Source: Streptomyces sp. NBC_01260
GTDB taxonomy: Bacteria > Actinomycetota > Actinomycetes > Streptomycetales > Streptomycetaceae
NCBI RefSeq assembly: GCF_036226405.1
Contig: NZ_CP108464.1
Coordinates: 3,348,001-3,412,000, forward strand
DNA length: 64,000 nt
Reading direction: 5' to 3'
The notes beneath the pieces are model-generated. The model made no database searches. It was not told where the DNA came from and worked only from the letters and a program-made list of their open reading frames with translations. Within the stretch, counting starts at the first letter, position 1. Each line of letters begins with the position of its first letter. This document shows positions 50,184 to 58,524 of this stretch, in pieces. The translations under genes and the position numbers were made by a program.

Positions 50184-50681
50184 TCACACGGAATCGCCCC
50201 GCCGCTCCAGCCGGAACAGCCGGATCTCGCGGTCGATCCGCGCCTGGTACGCCGCGTAGGGCGGCCAGAACTTCAGCGCCGCCTCCCACACCGCCGCCCG
50301 CTCGGCACCCGCCAGCAGCCGGGCCCGTACCGGAATGTCGCGGCCCTTCCAGCTGATGACGGCCGCCTCCGGATGCGCCAGCAGGTTCGCCGTCCAGGCC
50401 GGGTGCCCCGTACGGCCGAAGTTGCTGCCGACCAGGATCCAGCTGCCCGGGTCACCGTCCCCGCGTTCCGGCATACAGGCCAGCGGGGTGGTCCTGAGCT
50501 GTCCGCTGCGCGCCCCCGGCACCGTCAGGACCACCCCCGGCAGCATCTGCGCGCTGAGCAGCACCCGGCCGCGGGTGAGCCGGTGGACGGTCCGGTCCAT
50601 GGCCGGTACGAGATGGGGTGCGATCCGGGCGAAGGCCCGGGTCGAGGAGACCTTCTGGACGAGGCGGACGCCGGGCGCCAT
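50184..50681 (-). CDS. Nitroreductase family deazaflavin (F420)-dependent oxidoreductase
   Basis: 165 aa split-barrel protein of the DUF385/Ddn type. Signatures: LLSAQMLPGVVLTVPGARSG, LRTTPLACMPERGDG and WILVGSNFGRTGHPAWTANLLAHPEA. The family uses F420H2 to reduce enones or quinones. Its ATG overlaps the acyl-CoA dehydrogenase stop by one base, so the two are translationally coupled and probably act in the same pathway. Confidence 0.86.
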   Translation of the reverse strand: MAPGVRLVQKVSSTRAFARIAPHLVPAMDRTVHRLTRGRVLLSAQMLPGVVLTVPGARSGQLRTTPLACMPERGDGDPGSWILVGSNFGRTGHPAWTANLLAHPEAAVISWKGRDIPVRARLLAGAERAAVWEAALKFWPPYAAYQARIDREIRLFRLERRGDSV

Positions 50682-51931
50682 CAGACCGCCACCCGATCGG
50701 CCGGTCCCGCTTCGGCCGGTCCTTGTTCGGACGGTCCCGCCGTGTCCGGACCGGGGCCGAAGAGTCCGGCCCGCCGGGCCGCGTGGTCGCGGAGCCGGTG
50801 GACCGGGCCCAGGAGCAGTTCGTCGGCGGCGGCCCGCTTGAAGTACAGGTGCGCCTCGTGCTCCCAGGTGAAGCCGATGCCCCCGTGCAGCTGCACGGCC
50901 TCGGCGGTGGTGACCCGCAGGGCCTCCAGCGCCTGGGCGAGGGCGAGCCCGCCGGCCTCCGGGTCCCAGGCCGCGTAGTACGCCGCGGAGCGGGCCGACT
51001 GCACCCGTACGTACAGATCGGCGAGGCGGTGCTTCACGGCCTGGAAGGAGCCGATCGCACGGCCGAACTGCTCGCGCTCCCCGACGTAGGCGACCGTCCG
51101 CTCCAGCGCGCTCGCCGCCGCCCCCACCGCCTCGGCGGCGAGCGCCGCGGCGGCGGCGCGGCCGGCCACGGCGAGGGCCGCCGTCGCGTCCACGGTGTCG
51201 TCGGCGCCGAGGAGTTCGGCCTCGGTGTCGCGCAGCTGGACGCGGGCGAGCGGCCGGGTCTCGTCGAGTGCGGTCTGCCGGGTGCGGACGAGTCCGGCGG
51301 GCGCCTGCGGCCCGTCCGTCCGGACCAGGAACAGCAGGGTGCGGCTGCGCGGGAAGCCGCCCGTGTGCGCGGCGACCAGGAGCAGTCCGGCGCTGTGCCC
51401 GTCCAGCACCTGGTCGGCCTCTCCGTACAACCGCCACCCCCCGTCGCCGCCGGCCGGCCGGGCCTGGACTCCGCCCGCCCGGCCGCCGCCCGCCCAGCTG
51501 CCGCCGGTGAGGTCGCCGGTGAGGCCGAGGGCGGTGGAGAGCGAGCCGCCGGGCACGGCCAGCGCCGCGGTGAGCTCGCCCGCCGCGACGGCCGGCAGCA
51601 GGGCGGTGCGCTGCTCCTCGGTGCCGAGCGCCGCGATCAGGGGCGCGGCGAGTACGGCGGTGGCGAGCAGCGGGGACGGCAGCAGCGCGCGGCCCGCCTC
51701 CTCGCAGACCACGGCGAGCTCGGCGGGGCCGCAGCCGGCACCTCCGTACTCCTGCGGGAGGGCGAGTCCGGGCAGCCCGAGGCCCTGGGCGAGCCGGCGC
51801 CACAGCGCGGCGTCGTACCCCTCCCGCGTACCCACCGCGCTCCTGACGTCGTCGGGGCCGCTGTGTCTGGCCAGCAGTTCGCGCACGGTGCGGCGGATCT
51901 CGTCCTGTTCCGCGGTGAAGGCGGCATCCAT
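50681..51931 (-). CDS. Acyl-CoA dehydrogenase
   Basis: 416 aa. N-terminal MDAAFTAEQDEIRRTVRELL, middle LGLPGLALPQEYGGAGCGP, and C-terminal VYGREQFGR-like VGEREQFGRAIGSFQAVKHRLAD and LHGGIGFTWEHEAHLYFKRA. The divergent middle domain (Gly/Ala-rich, residues ~150-180) suggests a FadE subunit of the kind found in heteromeric steroid-type dehydrogenases. ATG 51931 follows GGAAGGAG. Under operator C. Confidence 0.88.
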   Translation of the reverse strand: MDAAFTAEQDEIRRTVRELLARHSGPDDVRSAVGTREGYDAALWRRLAQGLGLPGLALPQEYGGAGCGPAELAVVCEEAGRALLPSPLLATAVLAAPLIAALGTEEQRTALLPAVAAGELTAALAVPGGSLSTALGLTGDLTGGSWAGGGRAGGVQARPAGGDGGWRLYGEADQVLDGHSAGLLLVAAHTGGFPRSRTLLFLVRTDGPQAPAGLVRTRQTALDETRPLARVQLRDTEAELLGADDTVDATAALAVAGRAAAAALAAEAVGAAASALERTVAYVGEREQFGRAIGSFQAVKHRLADLYVRVQSARSAAYYAAWDPEAGGLALAQALEALRVTTAEAVQLHGGIGFTWEHEAHLYFKRAAADELLLGPVHRLRDHAARRAGLFGPGPDTAGPSEQGPAEAGPADRVAV

Positions 51932-51948
51932 CGTCGGACTCCTTCCCC

Positions 51949-51969
51949 TCAGAGGCCGACGGCCTCTGA
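51949..51969. promoter_or_regulatory. Palindrome in acyl-CoA dehydrogenase leader
   Basis: TCAGAGGCC-N3-GGCCTCTGA, a perfect 9-3-9 palindrome immediately beside operator C and 18 nt upstream of the ATG at 51931. Could be an RNA hairpin near the ribosome-binding site or a second operator. Confidence 0.5.
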
Positions 51970-51970
51970 T

Positions 51971-51985
51971 CTGACGGGCCGTCAT
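51971..51985. promoter_or_regulatory. Palindromic operator C
   Basis: CTGACGGGCCGTCAT, 11 of 12 consensus bases. On the minus strand a TAGCAT -10-like hexamer abuts it, so a bound repressor would cover the acyl-CoA dehydrogenase promoter. Confidence 0.68.
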
Positions 51986-52069
51986 GCTAGGGCGGATACG
52001 GCGAGATGCCCAGAGCCGCGCACCGCGACGGCCCGCAAGATCCCGCTGCCGCGAGCCGGTTCACTCCGA

Positions 52070-52093
52070 TAGAATCTGATGTACCGTCAGATT
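52070..52093 (+). promoter_or_regulatory. -10 TAGAAT plus palindromic operator D
   Basis: TAGAAT (52070-52075) is followed at once by CTGATGTACCGTCAG (52076-52090). The dyad extends to 9-3-9 with flanking AAT/ATT (52073-52093) and one mismatch. The ATG of the next gene is at 52095, so the transcript is nearly leaderless and the operator covers the start point. Confidence 0.72.
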
Positions 52094-52094
52094 C

Positions 52095-53264
52095 ATGCCC
52101 TCTTCCCACCGCAAGGTCGCTGTCGTCGGCATATCCCTCGCCGACTGCGGACGCGTCGACACGGCCACGCCGTACGCCCTGCACGCCCAGGCCGCCCGCC
52201 GGGCGCTCGCCGACTCGGGTCTGGACCGGTCGGTCGTCGACGGGTTCGCCTCCGCCGGACTCGGCACGCTCGCCCCGGTCGAGGTCGCCGAGTACCTGGG
52301 GCTGAAACCCACCTGGGTGGACTCCACCTCGGTCGGCGGATCGACCTGGGAGGTGATGGCGGCCCATGCGGCGGACGCCATCGCGGCGGGCCGCGCCAAC
52401 GCCGTACTGCTGGTGTACGGGTCGACGGCACGGGCGGACATCAAGGCGGGGCGCCGCACGTCCAACCTCTCCTTCGGGGCCCGCGGCCCGCTCCAGTTCG
52501 AGGTGCCGTACGGGCACTCGCTGATCGCCAAGTACGCGATGGCCGCCCGCCGCCACATGCACGAGTACGGCACCACCCTGGAGCAGCTCGCCGAGGTGGC
52601 GGTACAGGCCCGCGCCAACGCGGCCGCCAACCCGGACGCGATGTTCCGCGAGCCGGTCACCGTGGACGAGGTGCTGTCCGGCCCGATGATCGCCGACCCG
52701 TTCACCAAACTGCACTGCTGCATCCGCAGCGACGGCGGCTGCGCGGTGCTGCTGGCCGCCGAGGAGTACGTGGCGGACACGGCGAAGGAACCGGTCTGGA
52801 TTCTCGGCACCGGCGAGCACGTCTCGCACTCCGCCATGTCCGAGTGGGACGACTTCACGGTCTCCCCCGCCGCCGTCTCGGGCCGGCTGGCCTTCGAGCG
52901 GGCGGGGGTGCGGCCCGCCGACATCGATCTGGCCGAGATCTACGACGCCTTCACCTATATGACGCTGGTGACGCTGGAGGACCTGGGATTCTGCGCGAAG
53001 GGCGAGGGCGGCGCGTACGTCGAGAAGGGCCGCACCGGCCTGACGGGCGAGCTCCCGGTGAACACCGACGGGGGCGGCCTCTCCGCCTGCCACCCCGGGA
53101 TGCGCGGGCTGTTCCTGCTGGTGGAGGCGGTACGCCAGCTGCGCGGCGAGGCGGGGGCGCGCCAGGTCCGCAAGGCGGGCGGCCGGCTGCCGGAGCTGGC
53201 GGTGGCGTCGGGGACGGGCGGCTGGTTCTGCTCGTCGGGGACGGTGGTGCTGGGGCGGGGGTGA
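52095..53264 (+). CDS. Thiolase-fold protein lacking the nucleophilic cysteine (Ltp type)
   Basis: 389 aa. Same family as the gene at 41740 (YDAFTYMTLVTLEDLGFCAKGEGG, VNTDGGGLSACHPGMRG), but the nucleophile-loop region reads STSVGGSTWEVMAAHAADA with no Cys. It is thus more likely a retro-aldolase-type Ltp protein or thiolase-like subunit than a Claisen thiolase. No ribosome-binding site; start 19 nt after the end of a TAGAAT box. Under operator D. Confidence 0.86.
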   Translation: MPSSHRKVAVVGISLADCGRVDTATPYALHAQAARRALADSGLDRSVVDGFASAGLGTLAPVEVAEYLGLKPTWVDSTSVGGSTWEVMAAHAADAIAAGRANAVLLVYGSTARADIKAGRRTSNLSFGARGPLQFEVPYGHSLIAKYAMAARRHMHEYGTTLEQLAEVAVQARANAAANPDAMFREPVTVDEVLSGPMIADPFTKLHCCIRSDGGCAVLLAAEEYVADTAKEPVWILGTGEHVSHSAMSEWDDFTVSPAAVSGRLAFERAGVRPADIDLAEIYDAFTYMTLVTLEDLGFCAKGEGGAYVEKGRTGLTGELPVNTDGGGLSACHPGMRGLFLLVEAVRQLRGEAGARQVRKAGGRLPELAVASGTGGWFCSSGTVVLGRG

Positions 53265-53315
53265 GGGGTGGGGGGCGGGGGGGCAGGGGTGGTCCGGGGC
53301 CCGGATCCCGCCGGA

Positions 53316-53720
53316 TCACACGGCGACGACGGTGAGCACACCTTCCAGCCCCTTGAAGTCGTCCGCATTGCGGGTGAAGAGCGGCAACCCCCTGACGGAG
53401 GCGATGGACGCGATCATCAGGTCCGTGCGACGGGGGCGGGGGGTGCGGCCCGCAGCGACGACAAGGGACACCAGGCTCCCGTACCGGGCAGCCGCCTCGC
53501 CGTCAAAGGGGAGCGGTTCGAAGTCGGCCACGGCGGCGCCCAGCTTCTCCATCCGCGCCGCCCGCCCGGCCGCGTCCCCGGCCATCGCCACACCTTGCTG
53601 AAGCTCGGCCATCGTCACGGCGGTGAGTGCCGGAAAGGCAGGGAGATCCTCGGCACACAGCAGGTCGAGGTCGATGTACGTGCAGGTGTCGAGCACACCC
53701 ACGCGGTAGCGCTCAGCCAT
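53316..53720 (-). CDS. VapC-type PIN-domain toxin
   Basis: 134 aa PIN ribonuclease. Acidic active-site residues are visible: [10 protein letters not shown] (first Asp), MAELQQGVA (Glu), [11 protein letters not shown] (Asp) and [11 protein letters not shown] (Asp). ATG 53720 overlaps the antitoxin's 3' end by 8 nt, the usual antitoxin-first order. Would inhibit translation by cleaving RNA when free of antitoxin. Confidence 0.88.
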   Translation of the reverse strand: MAERYRVGVLDTCTYIDLDLLCAEDLPAFPALTAVTMAELQQGVAMAGDAAGRAARMEKLGAAVADFEPLPFDGEAAARYGSLVSLVVAAGRTPRPRRTDLMIASIASVRGLPLFTRNADDFKGLEGVLTVVAV

Positions 53721-53991
53721 GCACGCGCTCCCAGGGATCGTCGTCCCCGGCCCGGTCCTCGTCACCGAAGAGCTCGTCCGCCTCGCGACGCATCAACGCA
53801 CCGTCCACGCGGGGAAGCCGCCGGTGCCGGGCCACCAGTTCCTCGGCACTCAGCCTCCGCTTACGCGTGAGCGGCCTGAGCTCCGCGACCTCTATCCCGT
53901 TTCGGGTGATGTGGAAGATCTCGCCCTCCTCCACAGCGTTCATGACATCCGCGGACCGGTTCCGGAACTCGCGCTGCGTGATGGTCTTCAT
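53713..53991 (-). CDS. Phd/YefM-family antitoxin
   Basis: 92 aa. Phd fold at the N-terminus ([24 protein letters not shown] ... [14 protein letters not shown]), with an acidic C-terminal tail ([19 protein letters not shown]) that should wrap the toxin. First gene of the pair and expected to autorepress. Upstream at 54001-54027 an inverted repeat GTAGC...GCTAC is a possible operator. Confidence 0.88.
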   Translation of the reverse strand: MKTITQREFRNRSADVMNAVEEGEIFHITRNGIEVAELRPLTRKRRLSAEELVARHRRLPRVDGALMRREADELFGDEDRAGDDDPWERVHG

Positions 53992-54000
53992 GCGTCCAGC

Positions 54001-54027
54001 GTAGCTCTACGTGTCTCGCTGTGCTAC
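54001..54027 (-). promoter_or_regulatory. Possible toxin-antitoxin operator
   Basis: GTAGC (54001-54005) and GCTAC (54023-54027) flank the promoter area 10 nt upstream of the antitoxin start, with GTAGCTCTAC a partial inner dyad. Inferred from position only. Confidence 0.35.
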
Positions 54028-54068
54028 ATCGTTCTCGATGCCCACGGTCCATGAGGTCCAATGGCCGC

Positions 54069-54785
54069 ATGACCGACGCATCCGCCTCCGCCGCACAGCA
54101 CGCCTTCCGTGACCTGCTCCACGCCCAGCGTGTGTGGGACATCGAACTCCCCGCCTTCGACGCGGCCGCCGCGCCGCAGGCCCCGCTCCCCCTCTTCCAC
54201 TCCTGGTTCGCCGAGGCGGTGGCCGCCGGGCAGGTGGAGCCGCACACCATGACCCTGGCCACGGCCGACGCGGAGGGCCGGCCCGATGTGCGCACCCTGA
54301 TGCTGCACGACGCGGACGAGCGCGGCTGGCACTTCGCCACCCACGCCACCAGCGCGAAGGGCCGCCAGCTCGCCGGCCTGCCCCATGCCGCGCTGGGCTT
54401 CTACTGGCCCGCGCAGGGGCGGCAGGTACGGGTGCGGGGACCGGTCACCGCGTGCTCCGCCGCCGAGAGCCGGGCCGATCTGCACGCCCGTTCCACCGGG
54501 GCGCTGGCCTCGGCGCTGGTGGGGCGGCAGAGCGAGGTGCTGGGCTCGTCCGCGGAGCTGGACCGCGCCTCCGACGCCGCCTGGGACCGGGCCCGGGAGG
54601 AGCCGGAGGCGGAGGTGGCGAGCTGGACGCGGTACGTGGTCGAGCCGTACGAGGTCGAGTTCTTCCAGGGCGACGCACGGCGGCGGCACATCCGGCTGCG
54701 CTACCACCGGGAGGCCGGGGCGGCGGGGGCCGCAGAAACCTCGGAGCCCGCCGGGGCCTGGCAGCGGGAGCTGCTCTGGCCCTGA
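54069..54785 (+). CDS. Pyridoxamine 5'-phosphate oxidase-like flavoprotein
   Basis: 238 aa, PNPOx split barrel. TMTLATADAEGRPDVRTLMLHDADERGWHFATH and the GRQVRVRGPV strand match the FMN-binding core; the C-terminal RRRHIRLRYHRE ... WQRELLWP resembles the PdxH dimerisation tail. Could be a PdxH paralogue or a general flavin/F420 oxidase. ATG 54069 lacks a clear ribosome-binding site. Confidence 0.82.
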   Translation: MTDASASAAQHAFRDLLHAQRVWDIELPAFDAAAAPQAPLPLFHSWFAEAVAAGQVEPHTMTLATADAEGRPDVRTLMLHDADERGWHFATHATSAKGRQLAGLPHAALGFYWPAQGRQVRVRGPVTACSAAESRADLHARSTGALASALVGRQSEVLGSSAELDRASDAAWDRAREEPEAEVASWTRYVVEPYEVEFFQGDARRRHIRLRYHREAGAAGAAETSEPAGAWQRELLWP

Positions 54786-54786
54786 C

Positions 54787-54863
54787 CGGCCGGGCGGCCG
54801 GCGGACGGACGGATGGACGGCTGCCCCGCCCCGCGCCGTGCTGTGCGGGCAGCCGCCCGGCCG
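54787..54863. terminator. Long-loop inverted repeat between convergent genes
   Basis: CGGCCGGGCGGC (54787-54798) and GCCGCCCGGCCG (54852-54863), perfect 12-bp arms with a long loop containing smaller stems. Confidence 0.5.
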
Positions 54864-54864
54864 C

Positions 54865-55059
54865 TCAGTTCACCGTGATCGCCTGCACAGGACAGGCGCG
54901 GGCCGCCTCACCGACCAGGGGACCGGCGAGGGCGTCTCCCGGTTCGGGCAGCAGCTCACTGAACCCGTCGTCGTCCTGGGTGAACACCTTCGGCGCGGCG
55001 AGCGCGCACTGCCCCGCGCCGATGCACACGTCCCGGTCGATATCGATCTTCATCGGCAT
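54865..55059 (-). CDS. 3Fe-4S ferredoxin, P450 partner
   Basis: 64 aa. Three cluster cysteines in DVCIGAGQCALAAP and RACPVQAITVN (CxxxxxC ... C-P pattern with the fourth Cys replaced), as in ferredoxins paired with CYP105 P450s. Start ATG 55059 (GGAAGG upstream). ATG 55053 is also possible, as is GTG 55092, which overlaps the P450 stop (GTGA). Supplies electrons to the P450 encoded just upstream. Confidence 0.88.
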   Translation of the reverse strand: MPMKIDIDRDVCIGAGQCALAAPKVFTQDDDGFSELLPEPGDALAGPLVGEAARACPVQAITVN

Positions 55060-55088
55060 CCCAGCAGGGCCTTCCGGTCGGATTTCGG

Positions 55089-56309
55089 TCACCACGTCAC
55101 GGGCAGTTCCAGGAGCCCCTGGATCGTGTCCCCCGGTTTGAACGGAACGTCCTCGGCGGGCACCGCCAGCCGCAGACCGGGAAGACGCTCGAAGAGGGCG
55201 GGCAGCGCGATCTCCAGTTCGGCCCGTGCCAGGTTCTGGCCCAGGCACTGGTGGATACCGAACCCGAACGCCACGTGATTGCGCGCGTTGCGGCCGAGGT
55301 CCAGCTCATCGGGCGACGGGTACACGGACTCGTCCCGGTTGATCACCGACGTGGACAGCAGGACGCCGTCACCCGCCCGGACGGTCACCCCGCCCACCTC
55401 GATGTCCTCGACGGCCACCCGCGACAGCCCGTCCGCGATGGACAGGAACCGCAGCAGCTCCTCCACCGCGGCAGGCATCCCAGGACCGGGGTCGTCACCG
55501 GTACCGGCACCGGCGGCGCGCAGCAAGGCCAGCTGATCCGGGTGCTGGAGAAGGGTGAAGGTGCCGAGCGAGATCATGTTCGCGGTCGTCTCGTGGCCCG
55601 CCACGAGCAGGATCTCGGCCAGCCGCACCAGCTCCTCGCCGTCCACCGCACCGGTCTCCAGCTGCTTGACGATCAGCTCGTCGAGCAGTCCTTCGCCGGG
55701 ATCACGCCGCTTCCGCTCGATCAGTACCCGGAAGTACTCGTCGAGGGTGTCCCGCGCGGCTTCGAGATCGGAGGCCTCGGGGCCGCGGAGCAGCTTGCGC
55801 GACTGCGCCTCGAAGAACTCGTGGTCCGCGTACGGCACCCCGAGCAGCGCGCAGATGACCATGGAGGGCACGGGCAGCGCGAAGGCGTTGACCAGATCGG
55901 CCGGCGGACCCTGCTCGACCATCGCGTCCAGCAGGGTGTCCACGGTCGCCCGGATCTGCGGCCGCAGGGCCGCCGTCCGCCTGACCGTGAAGCTCGGGAT
56001 CAGCATCCGGCGCTGGACGTTGTGCTCCGGATCATCGACGCCGATCAGCTCGACGCGCCGCTGGGTGGTCTCGGCCTGCCGCTTGGCGAACAGCGGGAAC
56101 GCGGGATTCTCCCGGTCGGACGACAGCCTGGGGTCCACCAGGAGCGACCGCGCCTCGGCGTGCCCGGTGACCAGCCACACCGTCCGGCCGGTGTAGAGCC
56201 GGACGGGGGTCACCGACTGCTGCCCCCGGCTCTCACTCGGATAGCCCGTCGGCGGGTGGTAGGGGCAGGTGCGGTTCTGCGGAAAGGTGACGGTCTCGGT
56301 CTCTGCCAT
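55089..56309 (-). CDS. Cytochrome P450, CYP105-like
   Basis: 406 aa. I-helix LLVAGHETTANMI, ExxR-bearing EELLRF, and haem loop FGFGIHQCLGQNLARAELEIAL with the axial Cys. The N-terminal FPQNRTCPYHPPTGY is characteristic of CYP105. Oxidises a hydrophobic small molecule; partner ferredoxin follows. ATG 56309 has GAGG 7 nt upstream. A near-perfect CTAGATGCC-N3-GGCACCTAG dyad lies 48 nt upstream. Confidence 0.93.
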   Translation of the reverse strand: MAETETVTFPQNRTCPYHPPTGYPSESRGQQSVTPVRLYTGRTVWLVTGHAEARSLLVDPRLSSDRENPAFPLFAKRQAETTQRRVELIGVDDPEHNVQRRMLIPSFTVRRTAALRPQIRATVDTLLDAMVEQGPPADLVNAFALPVPSMVICALLGVPYADHEFFEAQSRKLLRGPEASDLEAARDTLDEYFRVLIERKRRDPGEGLLDELIVKQLETGAVDGEELVRLAEILLVAGHETTANMISLGTFTLLQHPDQLALLRAAGAGTGDDPGPGMPAAVEELLRFLSIADGLSRVAVEDIEVGGVTVRAGDGVLLSTSVINRDESVYPSPDELDLGRNARNHVAFGFGIHQCLGQNLARAELEIALPALFERLPGLRLAVPAEDVPFKPGDTIQGLLELPVTW

Positions 56310-56356
56310 GGAGGACCTCGCGAAGAGAGTGGGGGCGTCCTGCCGATCACCCACCA

Positions 56357-56377
56357 CTAGATGCCCCAGGCACCTAG
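56357..56377. promoter_or_regulatory. CTAG-containing palindrome upstream of P450
   Basis: CTAGATGCC-N3-GGCACCTAG, a 9-3-9 dyad with one mismatch; a third CTAG follows at 56383. CTAG is scarce in Streptomyces DNA, so three within 30 bp stand out. Probably the operator for the P450-ferredoxin operon. Confidence 0.55.
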
Positions 56378-56525
56378 ATGGGCTAGACGATGTTCGGCCA
56401 AATCCCCCGTACCCGTCCATCGGATGACGATCGGGACCACCCCGCCCCCCATTTACCCGTCGGGCTTATCCGCTTTCAACCGCCGAGGAGCACTATGGGA
56501 AGCAGATGAGGACTGGAGGTCACCC

Positions 56526-57437
56526 ATGACCCGAACCCGTAGCCGGTACGCCCCGGACCGCGGTCTGACCACACGCATGGTCACCACCATGTTCCTGATC
56601 GGTCTGCTGTACGTGGTACTGGTCGGCGTACTGCTAGCCGTGCTGCGCGGCGCCTGGCCGATCATCCTGATCATCACCGGCGGCATGTTCATCGCCCAGT
56701 TCTGGTTCAGCGACCGCATCGCGGCCTTCAGCATGGGCGCCCGCGAGGTCACCCCGGAACAGGCGCCGGAACTGCACGGGGCCATCGACCGGATCTGCGC
56801 TCTCGCCGACATGCCCAAACCGCGGGTGGCCATCGCCCAGAGCGACGTCCCGAACGCCTTCGCCACCGGGCGCAGCGAACGCACGGCCCTCGTCTGCGCG
56901 ACCACGGGGCTGCTGCGCAGACTGGAGCCCGAGGAGCTGGAGGGCGTGCTGGCCCACGAGATGTCGCACGTCGCGCACCGTGACGTCGCCGTCATGACGA
57001 TCGCCTCGTTCCTCGGCGTACTCGCGGGCATCATCACCCGTGTCGCCCTGTGGGGCGGTTTTTCCCGCTCCAGCCGGAGCAACGACCCCGTCGGCATCGC
57101 GATCATGCTGATTCCGCTGATCAGCGCGGTGGTCTATGCCCTGAGCTTCCTCCTCACCCGGCTGCTGTCGCGCTACCGCGAGCTGTCCGCCGACCGCACC
57201 GCCGCCCTGCTCACCGGCCGGCCCTCGGCCCTCGCCTCCGCCCTCACCAAGGTGAGCGGCCAGATGGCGCGGATCCCGACGGAGGACCTGCGGAAGGCGG
57301 AGCCGTACAACGCCTTCTACTTCGTCCCGGCCTTCTCCTCCAAGGAGAGCCTGAGCCGGCTGCTCTCCTCGCACCCGACGCTGGAACAGCGCCTGGACCA
57401 GCTGGCCCGCATCTCCGCCGACCTCGCCCGCCCGTAA
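56526..57437 (+). CDS. htpX: M48 family zinc metalloprotease HtpX
   Basis: 303 aa integral membrane protease for misfolded membrane proteins. Two N-terminal hydrophobic helices, zinc site VLAHEMSHVAHRD (~residue 140), two more helices, then the downstream Glu in SRYRELSADRTAALL, and SSHPTLEQRLDQL at the end. ATG 56526 follows GGAGGTCACCC. Forms an operon with the PspAB-like gene. Confidence 0.92.
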   Translation: MTRTRSRYAPDRGLTTRMVTTMFLIGLLYVVLVGVLLAVLRGAWPIILIITGGMFIAQFWFSDRIAAFSMGAREVTPEQAPELHGAIDRICALADMPKPRVAIAQSDVPNAFATGRSERTALVCATTGLLRRLEPEELEGVLAHEMSHVAHRDVAVMTIASFLGVLAGIITRVALWGGFSRSSRSNDPVGIAIMLIPLISAVVYALSFLLTRLLSRYRELSADRTAALLTGRPSALASALTKVSGQMARIPTEDLRKAEPYNAFYFVPAFSSKESLSRLLSSHPTLEQRLDQLARISADLARP

Positions 57438-57446
57438 GGAGCGTCC

Positions 57447-58028
57447 ATGGGCCTGCTCGACACCATCCTGGGCCGCAGCAAACCGGTCCGCCCCGACCTC
57501 GACCAGCTCTTCGCCGTCCCGTCCGCCGCCCTCACCCTCCAGGCGGCGACGGGCTTCGTGCCGACCGGCCTCGGCTCGGTGTGCTTCGCGGGCGTGGAGG
57601 GCGGCACCTTCGCCCGTATCCGGCAGGACGTGCAGGAGCTGCTGGACGCGGACACCGCGAGCGGCGGCGTCCCGGTGGAGTTCAGCAGGGACTCCTACGG
57701 CTACACCTGGCTGCTCGCCCGGCAGCCCGCCGAGGACACCGCCTCACTCGTCAACGACCTGCACGCGGTGAACACCCTGCTCCAGGACGGCGGCTTCGGC
57801 CCGCAGCTCCTCTGCTCACTGGTCAGCTTCCGGGACGAGCGGGAACGGCCGCTGGCCCTGGTCTACCTCTACAAGCGCGGCACGTTCTACCCCTTCGCCC
57901 CGCTGCCGGGCGGCGAGAAGCGCGACAACGAACTCGAACTCCAGGTCCGGGCCGCCCTCGGCGACGACCTCCGCGTGGAGAAGGACCTGGCCCGGTGGTT
58001 TCCGGTGTGGGGGGCGCCGGGGCTGTGA
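57447..58028 (+). CDS. PspA-associated protein PspAB-like
   Basis: 193 aa, soluble. MGLLDTILGRSKPVRPDLDQLFAVPSAA at the start and FEGVEGG-like CFAGVEGGTFARIRQDVQELL match the actinobacterial family found beside htpX or pspA genes in envelope-stress loci. Nine nt after the htpX stop. Molecular role not established. Confidence 0.8.
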   Translation: MGLLDTILGRSKPVRPDLDQLFAVPSAALTLQAATGFVPTGLGSVCFAGVEGGTFARIRQDVQELLDADTASGGVPVEFSRDSYGYTWLLARQPAEDTASLVNDLHAVNTLLQDGGFGPQLLCSLVSFRDERERPLALVYLYKRGTFYPFAPLPGGEKRDNELELQVRAALGDDLRVEKDLARWFPVWGAPGL

Positions 58029-58062
58029 GGCAGCGCATCTCAGGAGGTGCGGCGGGTCCACG

Positions 58063-58521
58063 TCATGGGCGAACAGCGGCCGTATCCTGCGGACCGAGGT
58101 AGAACATTTCCGGGTCGCCCTCGTCCAGGCCGTGGAGCAGACCGGCCGGCGCCCATCCCGCTCGCTGAAGCAGCCGCTGCATCGGCTGGTTGGAGACGTT
58201 CGTCGAGGTGAACAGCTTCGGGGTGACGCACGAAGCCGCAGCCTCCGCCAGCAGCCGCCCGCCCACACCCCGGCCACGGGCGGCGGGCGCCACCATCAGC
58301 ATCGTGACGAAGCCCTGCTCGAAGAACGTGTACTCCACCACGCAGTACCCCAGGGGCCCGGACGCGTCCTCGGCCATGATCGCGAGGCCCTGCCCGCACC
58401 ACCGTCCGATGTTCGTGCACCGCCCCTCGTCGCCTTCCGCCGCGACCGAGTCGATCCGGACCAGCGCGTCCGCATCCGACCCACTCGCGCGGCGCACGGC
58501 GAACCCATCCGCGAGGCGCAC
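58063..58521 (-). CDS. GNAT family N-acetyltransferase
   Basis: 152 aa. Acetyl-CoA loop APAARGRGVGGRLLAEA and the late NVSNQPMQRLLQRAGWAPAG segment typical of N-acetyltransferases. GTG start at 58521, 3 nt from the stop of the DUF397 gene upstream, so likely in the same transcript as the XRE/DUF397 pair. Confidence 0.84.
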   Translation of the reverse strand: MRLADGFAVRRASGSDADALVRIDSVAAEGDEGRCTNIGRWCGQGLAIMAEDASGPLGYCVVEYTFFEQGFVTMLMVAPAARGRGVGGRLLAEAAASCVTPKLFTSTNVSNQPMQRLLQRAGWAPAGLLHGLDEGDPEMFYLGPQDTAAVRP

Positions 58522-58524
58522 CGG

